From: Candidatus Nitrosacidococcus tergens
GTDB taxonomy: Bacteria > Pseudomonadota > Gammaproteobacteria > Nitrosococcales > Nitrosococcaceae
Assembly: GCF_902810445.1 (NCBI RefSeq)
Contig: NZ_LR778175.1
Location: 814,501 to 878,500, forward strand
Length of the DNA stretch: 64,000 nucleotides
Direction: 5' to 3'
Below the pieces are notes generated by a model that saw nothing but the letters and a program-made list of their open reading frames with translations, was not told the origin of the DNA and did not search any database. The position numbers and the translations under genes were made by a program. Shown one piece after another: positions 1-7,170 of the stretch. Within the stretch, counting starts at the first letter, position 1. Each line of letters begins with the position of its first letter.

Positions 1-327
1 TTTGCCATGAACATCAGAGGCAATGGCACCACCCACCGTAATATACTTCGTTCCTGGCGTTACAGGTAAAAACCAGCCACGAGGTAGAAAAGCTTCAATA
101 ATTTCTGAAAATAAAACGCCAGTTTCACAAGTGAGTAACCCACTTTGCTCATCAAAAGAGAGCATATGGTTTTGCCGATTCTGGGGCAGGTAAGCTTTAG
201 CTAAAGCCGCATCTCCATAGCTACGAAAATTTCCTGTAGTTACAAAAGGATTTTTCCAGATTTGGTAGCTATGTGATAATGGTTCTGCATCAATAACTGG
301 GTAACGCCCCCATCCTGATATTTTCAT
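1..327 (-). CDS. DprE1-like FAD-dependent oxidase, N-terminal part (cut by window edge)
   Basis: Not in my given frame list; translated by hand from the ATG at 327. The 109 visible residues form the first half of a PCMH/FAD_binding_4 domain. An FRSYGDAAL segment (the usual GRSYGD flavin-contact motif) lies near residue 34, and the sequence ends in GGAIASDVHGK, the classic FAD-binding loop of DprE1 homologues. In mycobacteria DprE1 oxidises decaprenylphosphoryl-beta-D-ribose at C2' on the way to decaprenylphosphoryl-arabinose. The gene is last in view of a minus-strand operon that also has a UbiA-type phosphoribosyltransferase, which supports that role. A DprE2-like reductase would be expected just beyond the window edge; that is inference. 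The stop codon is not visible. Confidence 0.85.
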   Translation of the reverse strand, partial: MKISGWGRYPVIDAEPLSHSYQIWKNPFVTTGNFRSYGDAALAKAYLPQNRQNHMLSFDEQSGLLTCETGVLFSEIIEAFLPRGWFLPVTPGTKYITVGGAIASDVHGK

Positions 328-336
328 AACGCAATT

Positions 337-723
337 TTAAACAAATACAAACTTACGATCTAATAAATACTTCACCATATAACCTACAGCAAGACCAATG
401 GCACCACCTATATATTGAGCTCCTTCAAAGGAGAAGAAGTAGAAAAATTCCATTTCTGTACCCCAGAAAATGAAAGTCGTAAATACGCCCATCAAAGAAT
501 AAAGCCCGAATTTTTGTAAGTTATCTTTTTTACTTTTCGTTTCATAACGAAAAATCCATTTTTTATCTAAAATATACTTAGTCACTAGGCCTGCTAAGGT
601 TCCTACTATCAGTGCCATATATAAAACCCATTTACCTTCAAAAAAATGAAAGATAGGCCACTGAAATAAAAGATTAATGCCTGTAGCAATAAATGCAAAA
701 AGAGTATATAGAATTATAAACAT
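337..723 (-). CDS. GtrA-like small membrane protein
   Basis: A 128-residue, almost entirely hydrophobic protein with four predicted membrane segments, matching the GtrA/DPMS-like family in size and layout. The family's typical basic pair between helices is visible (KYILDKKWIF near residue 49 and KYLLDRKFVF at the C-terminus, an internal repeat). GtrA proteins are thought to help move polyprenyl-phosphate-linked sugars across the inner membrane. Its start overlaps the end of the upstream GT-C gene by 10 bp and it lies 9 bp before the DprE1-like gene, so translation is probably coupled. Inferred role: flipping the polyprenyl-phosphoryl pentose made by this operon. Confidence 0.8.
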   Translation of the reverse strand: MFIILYTLFAFIATGINLLFQWPIFHFFEGKWVLYMALIVGTLAGLVTKYILDKKWIFRYETKSKKDNLQKFGLYSLMGVFTTFIFWGTEMEFFYFFSFEGAQYIGGAIGLAVGYMVKYLLDRKFVFV

Positions 724-2309
724 TGGATAAAGTGATGACCACTAGAATTAGTGATTTGGCAAGGTGGATTGGATTTATACGCCAAAAATTGTTTAAACCT
801 TGTATCGTCTAATATAGCAATATAGCCATGATGAATAATATTTTCATAACTTTGTTCATCTAGGAAATATTTAGGATGATAAATAAGTTGATACTCAATC
901 TCGTGATTATCCTTCAACAACAAATGCAATTTATGCTGATCTGTAGCCTTGAAAGAGGTTTGGTATTTATCAAAATGTCTATCCCGATAAAGTACTACTC
1001 TAGCCATAGCTCGCCTTACGAAATTCTCCTCTGTATAGAAATAATCTGCAAATAGGTAGAGATTAATTACTGAGCGGTTTTGGGCAAGGATTTTAGAGAA
1101 CCATGCTCGAGTATCTTTAAATAAACTAGAATCGTAGTAACCAAGTTCAGTATAAATATAAGGATTGTATTTTTTAAATATAAAATCCTTAAAGCTATTT
1201 GCTTCTACAACCAGTGCTTGGAATCCAAGAGCAATAAACCCAGCAATGAATATTTTTTTAATTACCCTTGGACGTGTTAAATGCAATACAAAACCAATTA
1301 TCCAAAAAAGGAAAATTATTAAAAATGGGTAGATAGGTGCAAAAAACCTTGTATCTAGTGGATCAAAATAAGATACCGTTGCACTATAAATTGTTAGCCC
1401 AACATAAATACACATGGAAAATACCGGAATACATATGGGAATATATTGCTTGAGATCGCTAAATTGTTTTTTTATCAGCATGCTATATAAAAAAAGAAAA
1501 ATAGCAAACAAGCATAAAAATAAAATCGCTTGGTTATCACCTGTAATAGTATTTATAAATCTTTCAATATTTATTGAAGCACCCCAAGGGGATGGAGTTC
1601 TTGGCCCATGGAAAGTTTTATCTTTTAAATAATTCCTAATTACCCATAATACAGATGGGATGGTTGATACTATTACTAGTAGATAATATTTAAGTGAGCT
1701 AAAAGTAAATAATTTCTTATCAATTGCTCTGATAAAAAAAACATATAAAGCAAATAAACAAATAGCATAATAACCAAGATATCGAGTGAGTGCCGTCAGC
1801 GATACAAGTATGGAAACAAAAATTAAATTTTTAAAATGATCTGTCTTATAGTGTTTCATTAAAAAATAAACAATAGCTAGGGAGAAAGCAGTAAAAAGAT
1901 TCTCACTCCATGCGTATTGATATATGTATATAAAATTAATATTAAAGATGAGTAATGCTACTGCGAAAATTCTTAGATAGACTCCGTATTCAAATTCAAA
2001 AAAGTCTAATATTTTATTTACAAAATAAATAACAAAAAATAACGAGATAGCCGCAACTAGTATTGCAGAGACCGCAGGAGAGAGGTGTAGAAATTCCATA
2101 ACTGCGATCAACAACGGATATCCTGGAGGCCACTGAGTTCTCAAAGCAGAGAGATCAAAATGGTTAAATATAAATAATGAAGAATAAAGGTAATTTCCCG
2201 AATCAGGGCTAAGGGCAATTCCTTTTTTGATTAGCCAAATATACCAAAAAATTGCCGGGATTAGAGAAATTAAAAAGGTAGTATAGTCTTTTAAGTTTAT
2301 TTTTTTCAT
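714..2309 (-). CDS. ArnT/PMT-like GT-C glycosyltransferase, multipass membrane protein
   Basis: 531 residues with about ten or more membrane helices. The first periplasmic loop carries SPDSGNYLY near residue 34, in the place where GT-C enzymes keep their acidic catalytic residues, followed by a WPPGYPLL segment typical of the PMT_2/ArnT group. A soluble C-terminal region follows from about residue 370. Such enzymes transfer a sugar from a polyprenyl-phosphate donor to an acceptor on the outer face of the inner membrane. Location between the UbiA/DprE1 pathway genes and a GtrA homologue suggests it uses the pentose donor made here. The acceptor is unknown. It starts 14 bp after the 378-residue membrane protein gene. 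Confidence 0.75.
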   Translation of the reverse strand: MKKINLKDYTTFLISLIPAIFWYIWLIKKGIALSPDSGNYLYSSLFIFNHFDLSALRTQWPPGYPLLIAVMEFLHLSPAVSAILVAAISLFFVIYFVNKILDFFEFEYGVYLRIFAVALLIFNINFIYIYQYAWSENLFTAFSLAIVYFLMKHYKTDHFKNLIFVSILVSLTALTRYLGYYAICLFALYVFFIRAIDKKLFTFSSLKYYLLVIVSTIPSVLWVIRNYLKDKTFHGPRTPSPWGASINIERFINTITGDNQAILFLCLFAIFLFLYSMLIKKQFSDLKQYIPICIPVFSMCIYVGLTIYSATVSYFDPLDTRFFAPIYPFLIIFLFWIIGFVLHLTRPRVIKKIFIAGFIALGFQALVVEANSFKDFIFKKYNPYIYTELGYYDSSLFKDTRAWFSKILAQNRSVINLYLFADYFYTEENFVRRAMARVVLYRDRHFDKYQTSFKATDQHKLHLLLKDNHEIEYQLIYHPKYFLDEQSYENIIHHGYIAILDDTRFKQFLAYKSNPPCQITNSSGHHFIQCL

Positions 2310-2323
2310 TTAATGACCTGTTT

Positions 2324-3460
2324 TTAGCTAACACCAATATCTCCTTGAAGAAGGGAAAATAAAATGGCTACTAAGACTAATATTTGATGCCGATAGAAAA
2401 AAGAAATGAGCAATTTTCGAAATTGGCTATCAAGACCTGAAATTAAAGCAAGTGTAATAAACAAATTAGTTAAGGCTAATGCCCACCATCTAAAAAAATC
2501 AGCTCCTAGAGGGTATAAAGCAAGTGGGCTTAAGGCAGAGCTAAATAAAAGTAATTTTTTACTAACCCTATTTTTGCAAATATCTTTAAATACTAAGCTA
2601 ACAATGAGCAGTAGAGTAGGTAGTAGTACAAAAAACCGCTTAAGGTGTTTTATTTTTGTTTTCTCTGTTTTTAACTGTGCTACTGTAAAATCAAAATTTT
2701 CTTTAATTTCTCGACCATGGACTACCGCTACTGAATCTTGTTGTACTTGATCTCCATAAATATTAACAAGTTTTTCATAGTGCTCAGTTAGCGTACTATG
2801 TTGTGCTAATCCATAAGTAGAGATGATATAAGTAGTAAATAATAGAGCTCCAGCTAACAAATAAAGTACTATTTTAGCCTCTTTAGAAGAATCCCAATAA
2901 AAGCCAAAAGCAAGGACTAAAGGTATATAGATAAAAAAAGTAGCTTCATGAATTAAAATTCCTATAGTCATTAACAAGTAAGTAAAGAAATAGGCAAATA
3001 GGTTACTACTTTTATAAATAATAAATATAGAAAATAGAGAGATGACTAAACTAATCCCATCAGTTCGGCCAAAATCATGATAAAAGTGCTGAATAGTGCC
3101 TGAATGAGAAAAAACAAAGAGAGAAAATAATAAAAAACCAGTAGCTTGCCAATCCCTTTTGAAGGGTAGAATAAACATTACTGACAAAGCAATACAAACC
3201 CCTAAGAAAATCCCGTAGGCTAGTATATTGGCTACTTCATAGCTCATTTGAAAGCCTAACTGGCGGACGATTTCACCTAATAATCCTCGTTTTAAAAATT
3301 CATCTTGATAATCAAATAAAAATTGAGTGTAATTCCAGTTATTTATGTAGGCTAAACCAGTATGACCATGACTATGAAGAAGATGAGCAAGCAAGGCTAG
3401 GAATATAAAAACACCTAGCCAAAGGATTTTTCTAATATCCCCTGTTTCTCTAAAAAGCAT
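2324..3460 (-). CDS. multipass membrane protein of unknown function, paralogue A
   Basis: 378 residues with roughly ten membrane helices. I do not recognise a named family. It is clearly paralogous to the gene at 3670-4836: both share a YQDEF-KRGL-GEI-RQLGFQM block near residue 50, an FGRTDGI motif near residue 130, IHEAT near residue 168, a large variable loop, and a DF-RWWALA-TNL block near residue 325. Conserved Asp, Glu, Arg and His at loop boundaries in a polytopic protein are reminiscent of GT-C enzymes or polysaccharide polymerases, but this is inference. Its position inside a polyprenyl-phospho-pentose operon fits a transferase or polymerase for that donor. Confidence 0.7.
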   Translation of the reverse strand: MLFRETGDIRKILWLGVFIFLALLAHLLHSHGHTGLAYINNWNYTQFLFDYQDEFLKRGLLGEIVRQLGFQMSYEVANILAYGIFLGVCIALSVMFILPFKRDWQATGFLLFSLFVFSHSGTIQHFYHDFGRTDGISLVISLFSIFIIYKSSNLFAYFFTYLLMTIGILIHEATFFIYIPLVLAFGFYWDSSKEAKIVLYLLAGALLFTTYIISTYGLAQHSTLTEHYEKLVNIYGDQVQQDSVAVVHGREIKENFDFTVAQLKTEKTKIKHLKRFFVLLPTLLLIVSLVFKDICKNRVSKKLLLFSSALSPLALYPLGADFFRWWALALTNLFITLALISGLDSQFRKLLISFFYRHQILVLVAILFSLLQGDIGVS

Positions 3461-3507
3461 TTTTAATTGTAGAGCTCAAACTCTTTGAAAAATAGAGTCT
3501 CCCCCAT

Positions 3508-3640
3508 ATATAAGTGGCTAACTGATAATTCATTGCAAAGCCTAGCTGGTGAATAATCTCTCCAACTAATCTCCGCTTAATAAATTCATCTTGGTAGTTA
3601 AATAACAGGTGTGTATATAACCAATCTGAACAATAGGGGG
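3508..3640 (-). pseudogene. fragment of a third paralogue of the flanking unknown membrane proteins
   Basis: Between the two paralogous genes, minus-strand translation gives an uninterrupted stretch reading LYTHLLFNYQDEF, then IKRRLVGEIIHQLGFAMNY. This aligns with the N-terminal YQDEF-KRGL-GEI-RQLGFQM block of both neighbours. Nothing matching the remaining 300 residues follows, and there is no plausible start, so it is a truncated remnant. It suggests repeated tandem duplication followed by deletion. Confidence 0.75.
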
Positions 3641-3669
3641 TGTAAGAAAGAGCATTGGAAAAAACCTCG

Positions 3670-4836
3670 TTAAATAAGCTGTAGAGGGCCTAACTTAACG
3701 GAAATAGCAATTGCAATAACTACTAAAATTTGATACCGGTAAAAAAAGGAAATAAGTAAATTTCGAAAGCGATGATCGGTACCTGCAATCAAAGCAGTAC
3801 TCACAATTAAGTTAGTCACTGCTAATGCCCACCATCTTGAAAAATCATACGCCAGAGGATATAGAGCAAGAGGACCTAATGCAGCAACAAACACTAATAG
3901 TTTTTTGCTATAGCCATTTCTTTTAATTTCTTCATAAATTAATAAAATATAAATTAAAAACGTAGGCCACAAGAGGATAAAAATCCTTTTGTGGGTTTTT
4001 TTTACATTGGTGCTTTTATTTTTTATAAGATCAATAACAAGGTTTATATTTTTCTTGATACCCCGATCATGAAGTATGGCTACTGTATCATGTCGCACAC
4101 ATATTTCGTAGGCACTATCTTCTTCTATACACGCTCCATACATATTCTTTAATTTCGTATAATGTTGTTCTAAAGTACTGTTTTTTACTAATCCGTGAGT
4201 AGAAACTATATAGGTTGTCAGCAATAAGATACTGGCTAAGATCACTAGCTGTAATACGTTTTCTTTACTACTATCCAAATAAAAACTAAAAGCAAGCACC
4301 AGCGGCACATACATAAATAAGGTAGCTTCGTGGATTAGAATAACAATTATCATTAACAAACAAATTGGAATATTAATATATGGTTTTCTAATTTTAGAAA
4401 CTAAAAACAGGCATAACAGGGTTAAAATTAAATTAATACCATCAGTGCGACCAAAGTCAGAATGAAAATGTTGAATAGTACCTGGATGAAAGAATACAAA
4501 GAGAAAAAATAATAAACAACCAGTAGAGCGCCAATATCCTCTAAAGGGATAAGTAATAGCTATAATTAATGAAATACAAACCAAGAAAAAAATAGAATAA
4601 GCTAAAATGTAAAATACATCATGGCTCATTTGGAATCCTAATTGTCTCAGAATTTCCCCAACTAAGCCTCGTTTAACAAATTCATCTTGATAGTTAAATA
4701 AGTAATGGGTATATACTGCAGGAGTTGCTACTTCCTTTCTAAAGTAGAGGTAAGTGTAATATTGACAAGTTAAAAGTGCGAAAAACCCTAGTAGCCCTAT
4801 TTTTATAAGATCGTTTTTTTCTTTTAAGAACCTCAT
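3670..4836 (-). CDS. multipass membrane protein of unknown function, paralogue B
   Basis: 388 residues from the ATG at 4836. The open frame extends upstream to 4893, but the 4836 start aligns with paralogue A (MRFLKEKN against MLFRETGD), has an AGGAAA sequence about 9 bp upstream and avoids a long overlap with the UbiA gene. About ten helices and the same signature blocks as paralogue A: NYQDEF-KRGL-GEI-RQLGFQM, FGRTDGIN, IHEAT and DFSRWWALA. The variable loop (about residues 215-275) is longer and has a CIEED...C pair absent in A. Function unknown; a membrane glycosyltransferase or polymerase acting with the neighbouring donor pathway is the likeliest guess. Confidence 0.7.
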   Translation of the reverse strand: MRFLKEKNDLIKIGLLGFFALLTCQYYTYLYFRKEVATPAVYTHYLFNYQDEFVKRGLVGEILRQLGFQMSHDVFYILAYSIFFLVCISLIIAITYPFRGYWRSTGCLLFFLFVFFHPGTIQHFHSDFGRTDGINLILTLLCLFLVSKIRKPYINIPICLLMIIVILIHEATLFMYVPLVLAFSFYLDSSKENVLQLVILASILLLTTYIVSTHGLVKNSTLEQHYTKLKNMYGACIEEDSAYEICVRHDTVAILHDRGIKKNINLVIDLIKNKSTNVKKTHKRIFILLWPTFLIYILLIYEEIKRNGYSKKLLVFVAALGPLALYPLAYDFSRWWALAVTNLIVSTALIAGTDHRFRNLLISFFYRYQILVVIAIAISVKLGPLQLI

Positions 4837-4856
4837 TAGGCTTTTCCTAATTATAC

Positions 4857-5726
4857 TTATATATATAAAATCCAAATAAATGCACCTATCCAACCCATTA
4901 GGGTAAATTGGATAAATAAATCTCTAAGTAATATTTTTGAAGGATTACCGCTTCTTTCCTCTACAAAGGTAATTTGCATATAGCGAAGCACACCAAGCAG
5001 CACAAAAACAGAGGTTAAATATAAATTATCTGTATGTAATCGATAGGCAACTTCAGCAGAAATAGACCATAGGATATAGGCTAAAATTACAATTGAGGCA
5101 CACATGATCATGGATAAATCAAGAAATTGTAAATTGTACCCATCAATTACTTTACGGAGTTTTTGGTCTGTATTTAGGTAAATGAGGACATCATCTCGTC
5201 GCTTTGCTAGCGACAAAAAAAGAGCTAATAAAAAAGTCATCACAATGATCCAATGGGATAATACGACTTGAGTAGCCTCTGCACCTACAAAAAGGCGAAT
5301 CACAAAGCCTGAAGCGATAATGACTATATCGATAATAGCAATATGTTTTAGCTTAAGACTATAAGCAAAGTTTAAAATTAAGTAAATAATTGTAATCAAC
5401 AAAGTTTTTAAAGATACATACCATAAAATATATCCACCACTTAATAAAAATAAGATCAAAAAACCAAAGGCAGTAGATGTTGTGATTTGTCCTGAAGCAA
5501 GGGGGCGAGTGTATTTTTGTGGGTGACGAGCATCTTCTTGCCTATCTATCCAATCGTTAAATATATATATTGCACTGGCTATAAAGGAGAAGCCAATAAA
5601 AGCAATAGTTGCTTTTATAACAGTTTCTGTGTTAGTAATTTGGAATCCAAAAAAAGCAGGTAGAAAAATAAATAGATTTTTCGTGTATTGGTAAGGTCTG
5701 GCAAGTTTTATAAGATGGTGAATCAT
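4857..5726 (-). CDS. UbiA-family phosphoribosyl-polyprenyl-phosphate synthase (DPPR synthase-like)
   Basis: 289 residues, about nine membrane helices. The first Asp-rich motif is NDWIDRQEDARHPQKYTRP near residue 57. This matches the NDxxDxxxDxxHPxKxxRP form seen in decaprenyl-phosphate phosphoribosyltransferases (mycobacterial UbiA, Rv3806c) rather than the quinone UbiA form. The second motif region reads YSLKLKHIAIIDIVIIASG near residue 122, again as in that group. The enzyme joins phosphoribose from PRPP to a polyprenyl phosphate, the first committed step to polyprenyl-phospho-arabinose. It is the first gene of the operon and sets its predicted chemistry. A DprE1-like gene four genes downstream supplies the next step. 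Confidence 0.85.
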   Translation of the reverse strand: MIHHLIKLARPYQYTKNLFIFLPAFFGFQITNTETVIKATIAFIGFSFIASAIYIFNDWIDRQEDARHPQKYTRPLASGQITTSTAFGFLILFLLSGGYILWYVSLKTLLITIIYLILNFAYSLKLKHIAIIDIVIIASGFVIRLFVGAEATQVVLSHWIIVMTFLLALFLSLAKRRDDVLIYLNTDQKLRKVIDGYNLQFLDLSMIMCASIVILAYILWSISAEVAYRLHTDNLYLTSVFVLLGVLRYMQITFVEERSGNPSKILLRDLFIQFTLMGWIGAFIWILYI

Positions 5727-5804
5727 ATTTCTATGCTGTATTTTTATACATCAATTAGGAAGGTAAAAAAATAGTGCTTTACTTTTGGGAAGAGTATAAA
5801 TAGT

Positions 5805-5833
5805 TTATTCGCTTTTTCGAATAAAGCGAATAA
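5805..5833 (-). terminator. inverted repeat overlapping the hslR stop codon, possible weak terminator
   Basis: An 11-bp perfect inverted repeat (TTATTCGCTTT at 5805-5815 and its complement at 5823-5833, 7-base loop) covers the last codons of hslR. No T-run follows on the minus strand, so an intrinsic terminator is only possible. Confidence 0.3.
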
Positions 5834-6194
5834 TTTGCCGCCGATCTTTTTTAGAAGGTCGGGTAGGAATTCCCAAATGGGATCGTTCCTCCTTAAGCTG
5901 AGCTGCAAGTGCTTGTCTTTTCGCTTGACTTTGTTCCGTCTCTTGATATAAAGAAGCAGCTTCAGGTGCAGATCGTCGCTGTTTAGAAAGACTTAGGATT
6001 TCAATTTCATATTCAAACCGCTCACGGCGAATTAAGAGATGATCCCCAATGTTTACTCTATGACTAGATTTAGCTCGCTGATGATTAAGATGTACTTTAC
6101 CACCACTGACTGCTTCTGAAGCAAGGCTACGAGTTTTAAAAAATCTTGCTGCCCAAAGCCATTTATCAATACGGATTTTTTCATCTTCAGCCAT
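5805..6194 (-). CDS. hslR: Hsp15-like ribosome-associated S4-domain RNA-binding protein
   Basis: 129 residues. An S4 RNA-binding domain fills residues 7-65 (IRIDKWLWAARFFKTRSLA, then GGKVHLN and KSSHRVNIGDHLLI). A basic C-terminal tail ends in RRQIIRFIRKSE. This is the size and layout of Hsp15, which binds 50S subunits still carrying nascent peptidyl-tRNA after stalled translation. It follows yheT by 10 bp on the same strand, so the two genes and acs probably share a transcript. Confidence 0.92.
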   Translation of the reverse strand: MAEDEKIRIDKWLWAARFFKTRSLASEAVSGGKVHLNHQRAKSSHRVNIGDHLLIRRERFEYEIEILSLSKQRRSAPEAASLYQETEQSQAKRQALAAQLKEERSHLGIPTRPSKKDRRQIIRFIRKSE

Positions 6195-6204
6195 ACATTG
6201 AAAG

Positions 6205-7167
6205 TTATCTTAAACAAGTTTGTAAAAAACGGATAATTCTCTGATCTAACCAATATTCCATATTCCATAGCCTACGACTACTTACAAACCCTACATGTCC
6301 CCCTTGTTGGCTTAACTCTAATTGTACTGAATCGGAAAGATCTGTCTCGGAAGGAATAGCTGTTTGAGGCAAAAAGGGATCGTCTTTACTATGAAGGATA
6401 AGTGTAGGTGTTTTTATTCCAGCTAAAAATTGTTTGCAGCTAGATTGTTGCCAATAATCATAAGCATCTTTAAATCCGTGAAGCGGAGCTGTCACTAAGT
6501 TATCAAACTCTTCAAATGTCTGTACTTTTCTTAAAGCCTTTAGGTTAAAGGGGCAATTTTTATTAGAAAATTTACGACGCATAGAGCGTTTAAGAGTTCT
6601 AATCAAAGCGATCTGATAAATTCTTGAAGATCTTTGAGAAAGTTGCTGTGCTGCCTGTTGAAGATCAAAAGGAATTGAAACTCCAACTGCACTTTTTAAA
6701 GAATTTTGTTTTATTTGAGTACCCAACCACTTAAGGAGTACATTTCCACCTAAGGAGTAACCAATAGCAGCAAGTGGTGTATTAGGCTCTCTTTCTTGTA
6801 GCATATTTAATACGGTTTGAAAATCTACTGTGTCTCCTGAATGATAGCCACGATTTAGGCGATTAGGCTCTCCACTGCACCCTCGAAAGTGCATTAATAC
6901 GCCGCGCCATCCTTGATAAGCAATGGCTGTTAACATCCCAGAGGCATATCGGGAGCGATAGGATCCCTCTAGTCCATGAAGAATAATAACAATAGGACCT
7001 TTCCCTTGTCCACTCCAAGTGAGATCTAAAAAATCCCCATCAGGGAGCTCTAAACGCTCCCATAAAAGTAAGGTTTTTGGACGAGTACGAAACCGAGCGC
7101 CCCAAATAGTTTGTAAGTGTGGATTTGAAAGCCACCAAGGAGCTTGAAAATCACTTGAAATAATCAT
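6205..7167 (-). CDS. yheT: YheT-family alpha/beta hydrolase
   Basis: 320 residues. The nucleophile elbow GYSLGGN sits near residue 140. The oxyanion-side HGLEGS is near residue 64, the acid is probably Asp in HSKDDPF near residue 263, and the His lies in GGHVGFV near residue 291. The N-terminal APWWLSNPHLQTIW block is diagnostic of the UPF0017/YheT (ABHD1/3-like) family. The physiological substrate is not known for bacterial YheT; an esterase or lipase-like role is inferred. It starts 3 bp after the acs stop codon and runs into hslR, so co-transcription is likely. Confidence 0.9.
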   Translation of the reverse strand: MIISSDFQAPWWLSNPHLQTIWGARFRTRPKTLLLWERLELPDGDFLDLTWSGQGKGPIVIILHGLEGSYRSRYASGMLTAIAYQGWRGVLMHFRGCSGEPNRLNRGYHSGDTVDFQTVLNMLQEREPNTPLAAIGYSLGGNVLLKWLGTQIKQNSLKSAVGVSIPFDLQQAAQQLSQRSSRIYQIALIRTLKRSMRRKFSNKNCPFNLKALRKVQTFEEFDNLVTAPLHGFKDAYDYWQQSSCKQFLAGIKTPTLILHSKDDPFLPQTAIPSETDLSDSVQLELSQQGGHVGFVSSRRLWNMEYWLDQRIIRFLQTCLR

Positions 7168-7170
7168 GCA

